DNA of 57,520 bases, taken from positions 1-57,520 of the forward strand of contig CALLLH010000032.1 in assembly GCA_938082505.1 (NCBI GenBank), given 5' to 3'. This stretch comes from an uncultured Flavobacteriales bacterium. Lineage in GTDB: Bacteria > Bacteroidota > Bacteroidia > Flavobacteriales_D > Sanyastnellaceae. Of this stretch, positions 1 to 8,594 are shown piece by piece (within the stretch, counting starts at the first letter, position 1; the number at the start of each line of letters is the position of its first letter). The position numbers and the translations under genes were made by a program. Under the pieces are notes generated by a model, which saw only the letters and a program-made list of their open reading frames with translations, did no database searches and was not told where the DNA came from.

Positions 1-2
1 CG

Positions 3-722
3 TTTGATATCGAGGTGCAGCCCGACCACATCGGTTGCTATGACGACCATGGCGGGGTGACCCTGGAAATTGAAGGGGGATTGGCCCCCTACACTGTGGA
101 GTGGTCACACGGGGCTACCGGATCGACCATCGAGGTCGAGAGCGCAGGGGTGCTCGACGCCATCGTGACCGACGCGGCAGGCTGTTCGGACAGCACCACG
201 GTGGAAGTCCTTGCCGCACCGCAGGTGCAAGCCGGAATCGAGGTGGAGGAAGCCGTGGTTACGTTGATGGACGGGGAGGCCGAGGTGTACTTCGAGAACA
301 CGAGCTCCGGAGCCACCGCATTCCAATGGAATTTCGGCGATGGCGGCTCCAGCATTTCGGAAAACCCCATCCACGCCTATTCGGCGGCGGGCGCGTACAC
401 GGTCGGCCTCAACGCATGGAACGATTACTGCTCGGACACCTATCAGATGGTGGTGACCGTGGAGACCGTGAGCTCGATCGGCTCGAGCGTTGCGTCCCAT
501 GCGGCCACCCTTGAGCGGACCCGGGCGGGGTGGCAGGTGCATCACCTTGAAGAGGCGTTCACCGTGGAGGTGTTCGACCTGACGGGACGCATCGTTCACC
601 GCGCCCAAGGCGCTCCTGGTGCGCCCGCCATTCTCGACCCATCGGTGATGCCTGCAGTGGCCCTGGTCCATTGGATCGGCGACAACTCCGGTCGTCATCA
701 GACGTGGCGCGTGGCCCGCTGA
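3..722 (+). CDS. Secreted PKD-domain protein with type IX sorting tail (5' truncated)
   Basis: The reading frame is already open at the first full codon (base 3), so the N-terminus lies outside the window. The visible part is about 239 residues. Its middle holds a PKD-type beta-sandwich, with the hallmark WNFGDGG followed by NPIHAYSAAGAYTV (bases 327-405). Upstream is a repeat-like segment rich in Gly/Asp, resembling the SprB-type repeats of gliding adhesins. The last 75 or so residues, with FDLTGRIVHRA and a short beta-rich end, look like a type A C-terminal signal for the type IX secretion system. From family knowledge such tails are cleaved as the protein crosses the outer membrane. I infer a large cell-surface or secreted protein. 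The cargo function cannot be told from this fragment. Confidence 0.8.
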   Translation, partial: FDIEVQPDHIGCYDDHGGVTLEIEGGLAPYTVEWSHGATGSTIEVESAGVLDAIVTDAAGCSDSTTVEVLAAPQVQAGIEVEEAVVTLMDGEAEVYFENTSSGATAFQWNFGDGGSSISENPIHAYSAAGAYTVGLNAWNDYCSDTYQMVVTVETVSSIGSSVASHAATLERTRAGWQVHHLEEAFTVEVFDLTGRIVHRAQGAPGAPAILDPSVMPAVALVHWIGDNSGRHQTWRVAR

Positions 723-777
723 CCGAAGCGCGGTTTTCCGGGTGGGATTCCCGCTTGGATTCCCGAACTTCGCCAAC

Positions 778-1473
778 GTGAAAGTCGGCGTCATCACCTT
801 CCCGGGGTCCAATTGCGACCACGATATGGAATACGCCCTCGGCACGGAACTCGGGTTCCATGTCGAGCGGCTCTGGCACAAGGACCGCGACCTCAAAGGG
901 GTCGACCTGGTGGTTCTGCCCGGTGGCTTCAGCTACGGAGACTATCTCCGCAGTGGGGCCATCGCGCGTTTCTCCCCCATCATGGAGGAAGTCGTGGCGC
1001 ATGCCAAGCGCGGCGGCCGAGTGCTCGGAGTCTGCAACGGGTTCCAGATCCTCTGCGAAGCCGGCCTGTTGCCCGGGGCGCTGGGCCACAATGAGAGCCG
1101 CAAGTTCATCTGCCGCAATGTGCTGCTGCGACCGGAGTCCCTCATGGCCCCGATGACGGCGTCCCTGCCTGACGGACGCCCGTTGTGCATCCCCATTGCA
1201 CATGGTGAGGGGAACTACACCATCGATGATGCCGGACTGGATGCCCTCGAGGATGGCGACCAGATCCTGTTCCGCTATTGTGGTCCGGAAGGTGAGATCG
1301 GCGATGAATTCAACCCCAATGGGTCGGTGGACCACATTGCGGGGGTCTGCAACGCCGGGGGCAATGTCTTCGGCATGATGCCCCATCCCGAACGCGCGTG
1401 CAGCGAGGAACTGGGCAACACCGACGGACGTTCGATGCTGGAGGCGCTGGCCGCCACCGTGGAGGCCGCCTGA
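778..1473 (+). CDS. purQ: Phosphoribosylformylglycinamidine synthase, glutaminase subunit PurQ
   Basis: PurQ releases ammonia from glutamine for the FGAR to FGAM step of purine synthesis and works with PurL and PurS. The 231-residue length fits the small PurQ type. It is a class I glutamine amidotransferase, with nucleophile Cys86 in GVCNGFQIL and the His203/Glu205 pair in MMPHPER. I chose the GTG at 778 because the family motif KVGVITFPGSNCD begins right after it. An in-frame GTG at 742 would add 12 residues unlike the family. The separate small PurQ implies a matching small PurL and PurS elsewhere, since neither lies beside it here. It sits 55 bases after the secreted protein with no visible promoter. 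Confidence 0.93.
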   Translation: MKVGVITFPGSNCDHDMEYALGTELGFHVERLWHKDRDLKGVDLVVLPGGFSYGDYLRSGAIARFSPIMEEVVAHAKRGGRVLGVCNGFQILCEAGLLPGALGHNESRKFICRNVLLRPESLMAPMTASLPDGRPLCIPIAHGEGNYTIDDAGLDALEDGDQILFRYCGPEGEIGDEFNPNGSVDHIAGVCNAGGNVFGMMPHPERACSEELGNTDGRSMLEALAATVEAA

Positions 1474-1531
1474 ACGACAAGCGCGAAGGCCCTGCCCCGG
1501 GCGCAGGGGACGTTTCGGAACAAGGAAGGGT

Positions 1532-1539
1532 TAAGTTTG
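1532..1539 (+). promoter_or_regulatory. Bacteroidota -7 box upstream of dxs
   Basis: TAAGTTTG matches the Bacteroidota sigma-A -7 consensus TAnnTTTG at every fixed position. It lies 35 bases before the dxs ATG, in the purQ-dxs gap. A T-rich GTTTCGG about 17 bases upstream could serve as a weak -33 element. This predicts a separate dxs promoter. Confidence 0.55.
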
Positions 1540-1574
1540 TTCCTATTCCTCCCGGCAATTTTCCGGTACGCATC

Positions 1575-3521
1575 ATGGCCAATTCCACACCCCGATTCCT
1601 ACCCGGCCCCCGCCTCGGCCGCATTATCGAGCCCAAGGACCTGCGTGAACAATTCGACGTGGTGGACTTGCCGAAGGTGTGCGAGGAACTGCGTCAGTAC
1701 ATCGTGGACGTGGTCAGCGAGCAGGGAGGGCATTTCGGAGCAAGCCTCGGTGTCGTGGAGTTGACGGTGGCCTTGCACTACGTATTCAACACGCCTGAAG
1801 ACCAGATCGTCTGGGACGTGGGCCACCAGGCATACGGCCACAAGATTCTGACCGGGCGCCGCGAACTGTTCCACACCAACCGCATCCACAAGGGCCTCAG
1901 TGGCTTCCCCAAGCGGAGCGAAAGTGAATACGACACGTTTGGAGTCGGGCACAGCTCCACCAGCATCAGTGCGGCACTGGGCATGTCCGTGGCCAACAAG
2001 CTCAAGGGAGACAAGCGCCAACACATCGCGGTCATCGGGGACGGTGCCATGACCGCCGGATTGGCGTTTGAAGGCTTGAATCACGGAGGATGGCAGGACA
2101 ATGACATGATCGTGGTCCTGAACGACAATTGCATGTCAATCGACCCCAATGTCGGGGCCCTCAAAGACTACCTCACCGACATCACGACCTCCCATACCTA
2201 CAACCGCGTGAAGGATGAGGTGTGGCAATTGCTGGGCAAGGTATCCAAGTTCGGACCCGACGCACAGACCATCGCCTCCAAGGTGAGTGACATGGTCAAG
2301 GGTTCCCTGCTGCAGCAATCCAACCTCTTCGAGTCGCTCAACTTCCGCTATTTCGGGCCGATCGACGGCCACGATGTGGAGCAGGTCGAGCACGTCCTGC
2401 GCGACCTCAAGGACATCCCCGGACCCAAGCTGCTCCACCTCTTGACGAAGAAGGGCAAGGGGTATGCACCGGCAGAGGCAGGCAGCGCCACCAAATGGCA
2501 CGCACCGGGCCTCTTCAACAAAGAGACGGGCGAGATCATCAAGGTGGTTCCGAAATCCCCCGAGCCGCCCAAGTACCAAGACGTGTTCGGTCACACCATC
2601 ATCGAGCTCGCCGAGAAAGACGAACGCATCGTGGGGGTGACCCCGGCCATGCCGACCGGCAGTTCGCTGAAGTTCATGATGGACGCCATGCCCGACAGGG
2701 CTTTTGATGTGGGCATCGCTGAACAGCATGCCGTGACCTTCTCCGCAGGGATGGCCACGCAAGGCCTCGTGCCGTTTTGCAACATCTACAGTTCTTTCAT
2801 GCAGCGGGCTTACGACCAGGTGCTGCACGATGTGGCCCTGCAGAAGCTGCACGTGGTATTCTGTCTCGACCGCGGAGGACTGGCCGGAGCTGACGGCCCG
2901 ACCCACCATGGCGTATTCGACCTCGCCTACATGCGGTGCATTCCCCACATGATCGTCGCCGCGCCCATGAACGAGGAGGAGCTGCGCAACCTGATGTACA
3001 CGGCGTCGGCCGATGATCACGGACCTTTCAGCATCCGATATCCGCGGGGCAAAGGGGTCATGACCGAGTGGAAAACGCCGTTGCGCAAGATCAAGGTCGG
3101 CACCGGACGCCGCGTCCGGAGTGGCGAGGATGTGGCCCTGCTGGGCATCGGCCACCTGGGCAACCACGCCCTGCGCGCTGCCGAGCAACTTGAATCGGAG
3201 GGGATTTCGGCCGCCATGTATGACATGCGCTTCGTGAAGCCGCTGGATGAGACTTTGCTCCACGAGGTATTCGGGAAATTTGACAAGGTCATCACGATCG
3301 AGGATGGGTGCATCCAGGGAGGAATGGGCAGTGCCGTGCTGGAATTTGCCGCCGACCAGGGCTACAGTGCCCGCGTCGTGCGCCTGGGCGTCCCGGACCG
3401 TTTCATCGAGCATGGAACACAGGACGAGCTGTATACGGAGTGCGGCTTCAATGTCGAAGACATCGCGGATACGGCCCGGAAGCTCGTGATGAGCGAAAAA
3501 AGGCGCGCTTCTGCGGGCTGA
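1575..3521 (+). CDS. dxs: 1-deoxy-D-xylulose-5-phosphate synthase
   Basis: DXS condenses pyruvate and glyceraldehyde 3-phosphate, using thiamine diphosphate, as the entry step of the MEP isoprenoid pathway. The 648-residue length fits the family. Visible features are the HQAYGHKILTGRR segment, GHSSTSIS, the diphosphate/metal motif GDGAMTAG followed by a conserved Asn-containing stretch, the pyrimidine-domain EQHAVTFSAGMA, and the C-terminal transketolase domain. The frame is open further upstream into purQ, but the ATG at 1575 follows a good -7 box and gives the usual N-terminus. Together with uppS and the polyprenyl synthase in this window it supplies lipid carriers and quinone tails. Confidence 0.96.
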   Translation: MANSTPRFLPGPRLGRIIEPKDLREQFDVVDLPKVCEELRQYIVDVVSEQGGHFGASLGVVELTVALHYVFNTPEDQIVWDVGHQAYGHKILTGRRELFHTNRIHKGLSGFPKRSESEYDTFGVGHSSTSISAALGMSVANKLKGDKRQHIAVIGDGAMTAGLAFEGLNHGGWQDNDMIVVLNDNCMSIDPNVGALKDYLTDITTSHTYNRVKDEVWQLLGKVSKFGPDAQTIASKVSDMVKGSLLQQSNLFESLNFRYFGPIDGHDVEQVEHVLRDLKDIPGPKLLHLLTKKGKGYAPAEAGSATKWHAPGLFNKETGEIIKVVPKSPEPPKYQDVFGHTIIELAEKDERIVGVTPAMPTGSSLKFMMDAMPDRAFDVGIAEQHAVTFSAGMATQGLVPFCNIYSSFMQRAYDQVLHDVALQKLHVVFCLDRGGLAGADGPTHHGVFDLAYMRCIPHMIVAAPMNEEELRNLMYTASADDHGPFSIRYPRGKGVMTEWKTPLRKIKVGTGRRVRSGEDVALLGIGHLGNHALRAAEQLESEGISAAMYDMRFVKPLDETLLHEVFGKFDKVITIEDGCIQGGMGSAVLEFAADQGYSARVVRLGVPDRFIEHGTQDELYTECGFNVEDIADTARKLVMSEKRRASAG

Positions 3522-3564
3522 CGCAGGATTCGTCAGAGTCCTTCAAACTTTAGAACTTCACGTC

Positions 3565-4074
3565 ATGGAAGATGCCATCCGCAACCGCGTGGAGGAAAGT
3601 AGCCTGGTCCAGCTGGACCTGGGCGCGCAATTGGCGGGGCGCAAATTGACGGCGATGGACTTGGCCCCTCAATTGTGGGAAGGGCTGGTTTTGAGGGAAA
3701 AGCCTTTCAGGCAATGGCTCCAGGAGCTCGACCCCACGCCATTCCAAGGCGCCGATGTCGCCTTGCACTGCTCTGCTGATGCGGTCATTCCCGAATGGGC
3801 CTGGATGCTCGTCGCATCGACCCTGCAAGGGACGGCCACCGCGGTCTACCTGGCGACGCCGGACGAGCTGCCTGCGGCAGTGCTGTACCGCATGGTCGAG
3901 GAGCTCGACCTCGGGCCCTATGATGGAGCGCAGGTCGTGGTCAAGGGATGTGGTCTCGATACAGGCGCAGGACCCGCGGTTCGGCTCGTGGAAAGGCTGC
4001 AGCCAGTGGTGCGGTCCCTGATGTTCGGGGAGCCGTGCAGCACCGTACCCGTGTACAAGTCCCGCCGGGGTTGA
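3565..4074 (+). CDS. DUF2480 family protein
   Basis: This 169-residue soluble protein matches my memory of the Bacteroidota-restricted DUF2480 family. It has an N-terminal EESSLVQLDL-like strand, the central block VALHCSADAVIPEWAWMLVA, then VVVKGC and a C-terminal FGEPCSTVPVYK. No signal peptide or membrane segment is seen. Cysteines in the CSADA, KGC and EPCSTVP blocks are conserved in the family as I recall it, but no activity is established that I know of. It lies between dxs and polA on the same strand, 43 bases after dxs. The function is unknown, and co-transcription with dxs is possible. Confidence 0.8.
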   Translation: MEDAIRNRVEESSLVQLDLGAQLAGRKLTAMDLAPQLWEGLVLREKPFRQWLQELDPTPFQGADVALHCSADAVIPEWAWMLVASTLQGTATAVYLATPDELPAAVLYRMVEELDLGPYDGAQVVVKGCGLDTGAGPAVRLVERLQPVVRSLMFGEPCSTVPVYKSRRG

Positions 4075-4109
4075 AGAAAACCGGCCGAGGTCAACCGCGG
4101 GGCGCGGGG

Positions 4110-4117
4110 TAATTTGC
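4110..4117 (+). promoter_or_regulatory. Weak -7-like box before polA
   Basis: TAATTTGC lies 7 bases before the polA ATG. It differs from TAnnTTTG at two positions, or reads as TA-n-TTTG with one base fewer. Related TAATTTCG/TAATTTGG boxes occur before three other genes here, so it may be a local variant. This is weak on its own. Confidence 0.25.
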
Positions 4118-4124
4118 CGGTCCC

Positions 4125-6974
4125 ATGCTGACCGCTGAATCCGAAAAGAAGCTTTTCCTTATTGATGCTTACGCTCTGATTTTCAGGGCCTACTATGCTT
4201 TCATCCGCAATCCCCGCATCAACAGCAAGGGGGTCAACACCAGTGCGGTCTTCGGATTCACCACCGCGCTGCTGGACATCCTCAAGAACGAGAAGCCCAC
4301 CCACCTCGCCATCGTATTCGATCCTCCCGGCCCCACTTTCCGCCACGAGACCTATGCGGAATACAAGGCAAACCGGGACGAGACCCCGGAGGATATCCGG
4401 GCCAGTGTTCCGTTCATCCATGCCATGGCGGAGGCCATGCGCATCCCGACCATCACCGAGCCGGGCTTCGAGGCGGACGACATGATCGGCTGCCTGGCCG
4501 GCCTCGCCGAAAAAGAGGGGTTCGACGTTTACATGATGACGCCGGACAAGGATTTTGGCCAGCTCGTGACCGAGAAAGTCCGGATGTACCGCCCGGGCCG
4601 CTCCGGCAATCCTCCGCAGGTTTGGGGGCCCGCCGAGGTCTGTGAACGCTTCGGAATCGACCACACCGAACAGGTCATCGATCTGCTCGGATTGATGGGC
4701 GATGCGGCGGACAACATCCCCGGGGTTCCCGGCATCGGACCCAAGACTGCAGCCAAGCTGTTGTCGAAGTACGGGTCGGTGGAAGTCCTGCTCGATTCCA
4801 CTTCGGAATTGAAGGGCAAGCAGAAGGAGAACCTCGAGCAATTCCGGGAGCAGGCGTTGTTGTCAAAGGAGTTGGCGACCATCGTGACGGACATTCCCTG
4901 CACGCCCGATTTCGAGGGCATGGTGGTCGAGGCTCCGGATGCGGAGAAACTGGCACCCTTGTTCGAAGAGCTGGAATTCCGGACGTTGGCGAGAAGGATA
5001 CTTGGAGAGGCTGTGGCCACAGGAACGCCGGCCCCCACTCCTGCGGACACTGGGGGTGATACCGGAGGTCAGATGGGCCTGTTCGGCGGCGGTGATGGCG
5101 GTGCGGAAGGGGGCGCTGAGACCGATGGTGGATTGGTGCGATTCGACCCTGAAAAGGCCACATACCGACTCGCCGATTCCAAGGACGACCGGGCTGAGTT
5201 GGTTTCGGAACTCCTCGCGGCAGAGCGGTTTGCGATGGATACGGAGACCACGGGCCTCGATGCCCGGACTGCCCGTCTGGTGGGTATGAGCTTTTCGACC
5301 GCCGAAGGAACGGGGTGGTATGTGCCGGTGCCCCTGGGTCAACCCGGAATGCCGCAGGCAGAGGACGAGGAGGTGATCGCCCTGCTGTCCGAATTCCAAC
5401 CGGTGCTGCAGGATGAAGGCAAATTGCTCATCGCGCAAAATTGGAAATACGACCACAAGATCATGCTCGGGGCAGGGGTCAACGTGCGGTGCCGGGTATT
5501 CGACACCATGCTCGCCCATTACGTTCTCCAACCGGACCTCAAGCACGGCATGGATTACCTCGCCGAAGTCGAGTTGGGGTACAGGACGATTCCCATCACG
5601 GATTTGCTGGGCAAGAAGGGAAAGCACCAGAAGACCATGGCGGATATTCCGTCGGAGCAGGTGCGGGACTACGCATGTGAGGATGCGGACATCACCCTGC
5701 GCCTGGCCAACCTGTTCCAGGAACGGATTGGCGAGGACACCCCGGAGCGGCGCATCCTGGATACGCTGGAGCATCCCCTCGTGCCTGTATTGGCCGACAT
5801 GGAACTGGCCGGGGTGAAGCTGGATGTGGATGCCCTGCAGGAAATGGCAGGTGAGCTTGAGCAGGACCTCGCGGGCCTGACCGCCTCCATACAGGATCAT
5901 GCAGGGGTGCCCTTTTCTATCGATTCACCGAGGCAGCTGGGTGAGGTGCTGTTCGACCACCTGAAGATTGCGGAGAAGGCCAAGAAGACGAAAACCGGGC
6001 AATACGCCACGGGGGAGGACATCCTGCAGAAGCTGGTGGGGGCGCACCCCATCGTGGAACAGGTGCTGGAGTACAGACAATTGAACAAGCTGCTCTCCAC
6101 ATACGTGCGTCCGCTGCCGGAACTGGTGGACGCCACAACGGGACGGGTGCATACACAATACATGCAGGCGGTGGCCGCTACGGGCCGCTTGAGCAGCACG
6201 CACCCAAATCTGCAGAACATCCCCATCCGCACGGCGCGTGGACGCGAAATCCGCAAGGCCTTCGTCCCGAAGGATGAGCACCACGTCCTGATGGCCGCGG
6301 ACTACAGCCAGGTGGAGCTGCGCATCGTGGCCGCCCTGAGCGGAGACCGGGGCTTGTGCCAGGCATTCCTGGATGGCGCGGACATCCATACAGCCACGGC
6401 GGCAAAGGTGTTCGGCGTGGCGCCCGATCAGGTGGACCGGGAACAACGCAGCAAGGCCAAGGCGGTCAATTTCGGCATACTCTATGGCCAGGGGGCGTTC
6501 GGCTTGGCGGAGACGTTGAAGATTCCGCGGCGGGAAGCCAAGGGCATCATCGAGGCCTACTTCGCCGAGTTCCCGGATCTGAAGGCATACCAGACGGAAG
6601 TGGTGGACCGCGCGAGGGAGACCGGCTACGTCGAGACCATCCTGGGGCGGAAGCGGTGGCTTCCGGACATCACTTCGGCCAATGCGGTCGTGCGCGGATT
6701 TGCCGAGCGCAATGCCATCAATGCGCCCATCCAGGGGTCGGCAGCGGACATCATCAAGGTGGCCATGGTGCGCATACAGGAAGCACTGCGGTCGGGAGGA
6801 TACGACGCCCGCATGATCCTGCAGGTTCATGACGAATTGGTGTTCGATGTCCCCAAGGATGAAGTAGCCCCATTGGGAGACCTTGTGCGCGAACAAATGG
6901 AGCAGGCCGTCGAGCTGACCGTCCCCCTCGAAGTGGAGATTGAAACGGGCAAAAATTGGTTGGAAGCCCACTGA
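4125..6974 (+). CDS. polA: DNA polymerase I
   Basis: PolA does gap filling, Okazaki fragment maturation and repair synthesis. At 949 residues it is full length with three domains. The N-terminal 5'-3' exonuclease has FLIDAYALIFRAYYAF, the acidic EADDMIG and DKDFGQLV, and the helix-hairpin-helix GVPGIGPKTAAKLL. The 3'-5' proofreading domain has intact Asp372 and Glu374 in FAMDTETTG. The polymerase domain has motif A with Asp726 in DYSQVELR, motif B RSKAKAVNFGILYG, and motif C with Asp903-Glu904 in QVHDELVFD. A glycine-rich linker (about residues 304-339) joins the first two domains. Proofreading appears active, unlike in Thermus-type enzymes. Confidence 0.97.
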   Translation: MLTAESEKKLFLIDAYALIFRAYYAFIRNPRINSKGVNTSAVFGFTTALLDILKNEKPTHLAIVFDPPGPTFRHETYAEYKANRDETPEDIRASVPFIHAMAEAMRIPTITEPGFEADDMIGCLAGLAEKEGFDVYMMTPDKDFGQLVTEKVRMYRPGRSGNPPQVWGPAEVCERFGIDHTEQVIDLLGLMGDAADNIPGVPGIGPKTAAKLLSKYGSVEVLLDSTSELKGKQKENLEQFREQALLSKELATIVTDIPCTPDFEGMVVEAPDAEKLAPLFEELEFRTLARRILGEAVATGTPAPTPADTGGDTGGQMGLFGGGDGGAEGGAETDGGLVRFDPEKATYRLADSKDDRAELVSELLAAERFAMDTETTGLDARTARLVGMSFSTAEGTGWYVPVPLGQPGMPQAEDEEVIALLSEFQPVLQDEGKLLIAQNWKYDHKIMLGAGVNVRCRVFDTMLAHYVLQPDLKHGMDYLAEVELGYRTIPITDLLGKKGKHQKTMADIPSEQVRDYACEDADITLRLANLFQERIGEDTPERRILDTLEHPLVPVLADMELAGVKLDVDALQEMAGELEQDLAGLTASIQDHAGVPFSIDSPRQLGEVLFDHLKIAEKAKKTKTGQYATGEDILQKLVGAHPIVEQVLEYRQLNKLLSTYVRPLPELVDATTGRVHTQYMQAVAATGRLSSTHPNLQNIPIRTARGREIRKAFVPKDEHHVLMAADYSQVELRIVAALSGDRGLCQAFLDGADIHTATAAKVFGVAPDQVDREQRSKAKAVNFGILYGQGAFGLAETLKIPRREAKGIIEAYFAEFPDLKAYQTEVVDRARETGYVETILGRKRWLPDITSANAVVRGFAERNAINAPIQGSAADIIKVAMVRIQEALRSGGYDARMILQVHDELVFDVPKDEVAPLGDLVREQMEQAVELTVPLEVEIETGKNWLEAH

Positions 6975-7035
6975 AACCTTGTCCTCCCGGACTCCGTTAA
7001 GGAACGCATCAGCGGATTCCCACCGTTGCTCTTCC

Positions 7036-7106
7036 GGGACCACCGACAACATCCACCCCCCAAGGAGGATAACTTTCGGTCCGAGGGGCCTGCCGGGGGT
7101 GGTCCC
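7036..7106 (+). repeat. Long-range inverted repeat between polA and the lipoprotein gene
   Basis: GGGACCACC (7036-7044) and GGTGGTCCC (7098-7106) are a perfect 9-base inverted repeat separated by 53 bases. Together they span the largest gene-free gap in the window (6975-7144). No T-run follows, so this is not a classical terminator. It could fold as an mRNA 3' end or as a leader structure. A TAACTTTC -7-like box (7070-7077) lies inside the loop. Confidence 0.35.
7070..7077 (+). promoter_or_regulatory. Possible -7 box for the lipoprotein/secreted pair
   Basis: TAACTTTC matches TAnnTTTG except for the last base and lies 67 bases before the lipoprotein ATG. No convincing -33 TTG is at the right distance. 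It is the best candidate in the gap. Confidence 0.25.
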
Positions 7107-7144
7107 CGTTTCAACTTGCTTCAATAATACTTCCTGGATTCTCC

Positions 7145-8080
7145 ATGAAACTCCGACACGACCGATTCCAGCTTTCCCTGCCACGCGCGAAGTGGATGGC
7201 TTTCCCCCTGATGTTGCTTATCGTCGGCTGCGGCGAAGGACCTTCAGAGGCAAACACAGAAGGGGCTGCGAGCACCTCTCAAGAAGCCGACATGGATGTG
7301 GAGGGCATGATGCCCGCCCGCCGTCAGAAAGCCTTCAAGAAGATTTTCCACGCTGTTCCATCCCCGATCGAGACGGCAATGTTGCTCGAGCGCAGCGGCA
7401 TTCAATTCGATTCGGACGCCCTGCATGGTTTGGACAATGCCGTGGGATATTCGACCACGGAATTGCAATCCGTCAACCTGGGCATCTATGCCGGCGACCT
7501 CAGCTACTCGGTCATCTTCAACCAGAATCAGCAATCCGTTGACTACCTCAACACTTGCCGTCGGCTCTGCGACGGTCTCGGGGTGGGCGACATCATCGAT
7601 GCCGATCTGATTTCGCGGGCAGACAACAACCGCGATGTCCGGGACTCGCTCGTGGACATCGTGACTGACACCTTCTATGCATTGAATGCCCGGTTCCGGG
7701 AGAACGACATGGAGGAAGTGGGAGGTCTCATGGCCGCAGGGGGTTGGATTGAAGGCGTCTATCTGGGCACTCGCAGCCTGAATACCTCCACCGACGATCT
7801 GAAGCTTCGGATTGCAGAGCAGAAAATGACCTTGGACAACCTGCTGGGACTCCTGAACAGCTACGAGGCCACACCGGCATTGACCGCCATGAAGGAGGCC
7901 CTTGCACCGGTCGAGGCCGCATTTTCCGGCGTGACCATCACCGAGAATGCAGCAGCAGCGACAGCGGCGGAGGATGGCACCGTGATCATCAGCGGAGGCC
8001 CGGAAGTCAGCTACGACGAGGCCACCTTGGCGGCCATCTCGGAATCCATTGCTGCGGTCCGTAACCAATACGCCCAGTGA
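7145..8080 (+). CDS. Conserved Bacteroidota lipoprotein, function unknown
   Basis: The 311-residue product has a basic n-region, a hydrophobic stretch and a lipobox ending LIVGC, so the mature protein should start at a lipidated Cys at about residue 28. A low-complexity Ala/Glu/Ser/Thr linker follows. The body is mostly helical, with characteristic stretches VPSPIETAMLLERSG, LGIYAGDLSYSVIFNQ and AAGGWIEGVYLG, which I recall as a widespread but unnamed Bacteroidota lipoprotein family. No catalytic motif is evident. The next gene, a small secreted protein, starts within or just after its stop, so the two are probably one transcript and may act together in the periplasm. The function is not assigned. 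Confidence 0.72.
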   Translation: MKLRHDRFQLSLPRAKWMAFPLMLLIVGCGEGPSEANTEGAASTSQEADMDVEGMMPARRQKAFKKIFHAVPSPIETAMLLERSGIQFDSDALHGLDNAVGYSTTELQSVNLGIYAGDLSYSVIFNQNQQSVDYLNTCRRLCDGLGVGDIIDADLISRADNNRDVRDSLVDIVTDTFYALNARFRENDMEEVGGLMAAGGWIEGVYLGTRSLNTSTDDLKLRIAEQKMTLDNLLGLLNSYEATPALTAMKEALAPVEAAFSGVTITENAAAATAAEDGTVIISGGPEVSYDEATLAAISESIAAVRNQYAQ

Positions 8081-8097
8081 ACGTAAAGAGAAGCGCC

Positions 8098-8532
8098 ATG
8101 ACTGCGATCAAGAAACTCCCCTTCGCGGCCCTCGCCCTGGTGATGATGTTCACCACGGCCGACGCCGCAGCACAATGCCGGACCTTCACCAAGAAGCGTT
8201 GCCTTCCTGAACTCGAGGACTATGTGCAGAACGACAACTACAACACCGCGGTCCTGATCCCCGGCGACGAAGCCGAGCTCGAGCTGACTTTCTTCGGTGA
8301 CCGGGCTTACCGGCTGCTCGTCTGCGGGCATCCGGTGCTGGGCGACCTGACATTCCAGGTGTTGGACAGCCGTGGCAATGGCATTTACGACAGCGCCGAC
8401 AAGGAATCCGATCTGTTTGACTTCAGGGTGGCCAACACCCAGCAGATGACGATCAGGGTCCAGGTGCCGGAGACGGACGCCGTCATCCAGCATGAAGGCT
8501 GCGTGAGCATCATGGTCGGCTCAAAGGGCTGA
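8098..8532 (+). CDS. Small secreted protein, function unknown
   Basis: The gene encodes about 144 residues with a clear N-terminal signal peptide: Lys-Lys, then FAALALVMMF, then an ADAAAQC-like cleavage region. The mature part is an all-beta domain of about 120 residues with four Cys, including CRTFTKKRC near the start, which may form disulfides. I chose the ATG at 8098, which follows an AGAAG-like purine run. A GTG at 8077 would overlap the upstream stop as GTGA and add seven residues, and coupled initiation there cannot be excluded. It pairs with the preceding lipoprotein gene. I do not recognise a named family. Confidence 0.65.
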   Translation: MTAIKKLPFAALALVMMFTTADAAAQCRTFTKKRCLPELEDYVQNDNYNTAVLIPGDEAELELTFFGDRAYRLLVCGHPVLGDLTFQVLDSRGNGIYDSADKESDLFDFRVANTQQMTIRVQVPETDAVIQHEGCVSIMVGSKG

Positions 8533-8552
8533 CCGCACAGCAACTGCGACAT

Positions 8553-8590
8553 CACAACGCCCGTCCGGAACTCCCGAGGCGGGCGTTGTG
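8553..8590. terminator. Hairpin between convergent genes
   Basis: CACAACGCCCG (8553-8563) and CGGGCGTTGTG (8580-8590) form a perfect 11-base stem with a 16-base loop. The hairpin sits exactly between the end of the plus-strand secreted protein gene (8532) and the end of the minus-strand hydrolase gene (8595). There is no U-run, but the location and stem strength suit a bidirectional transcript end. Confidence 0.6.
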
Positions 8591-8594
8591 GCGT

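Noticed and set aside
2136-3413. A 425-codon open frame antisense to dxs
   Set aside because: Shadow of dxs; no signature motifs and no upstream promoter-like box.
3518-3536. Small inverted repeat CTGACG/CGTCAG at the dxs stop codon
   Set aside because: Six-base arms with a 7-base loop and no U-run; too weak to call a terminator and easily due to chance.
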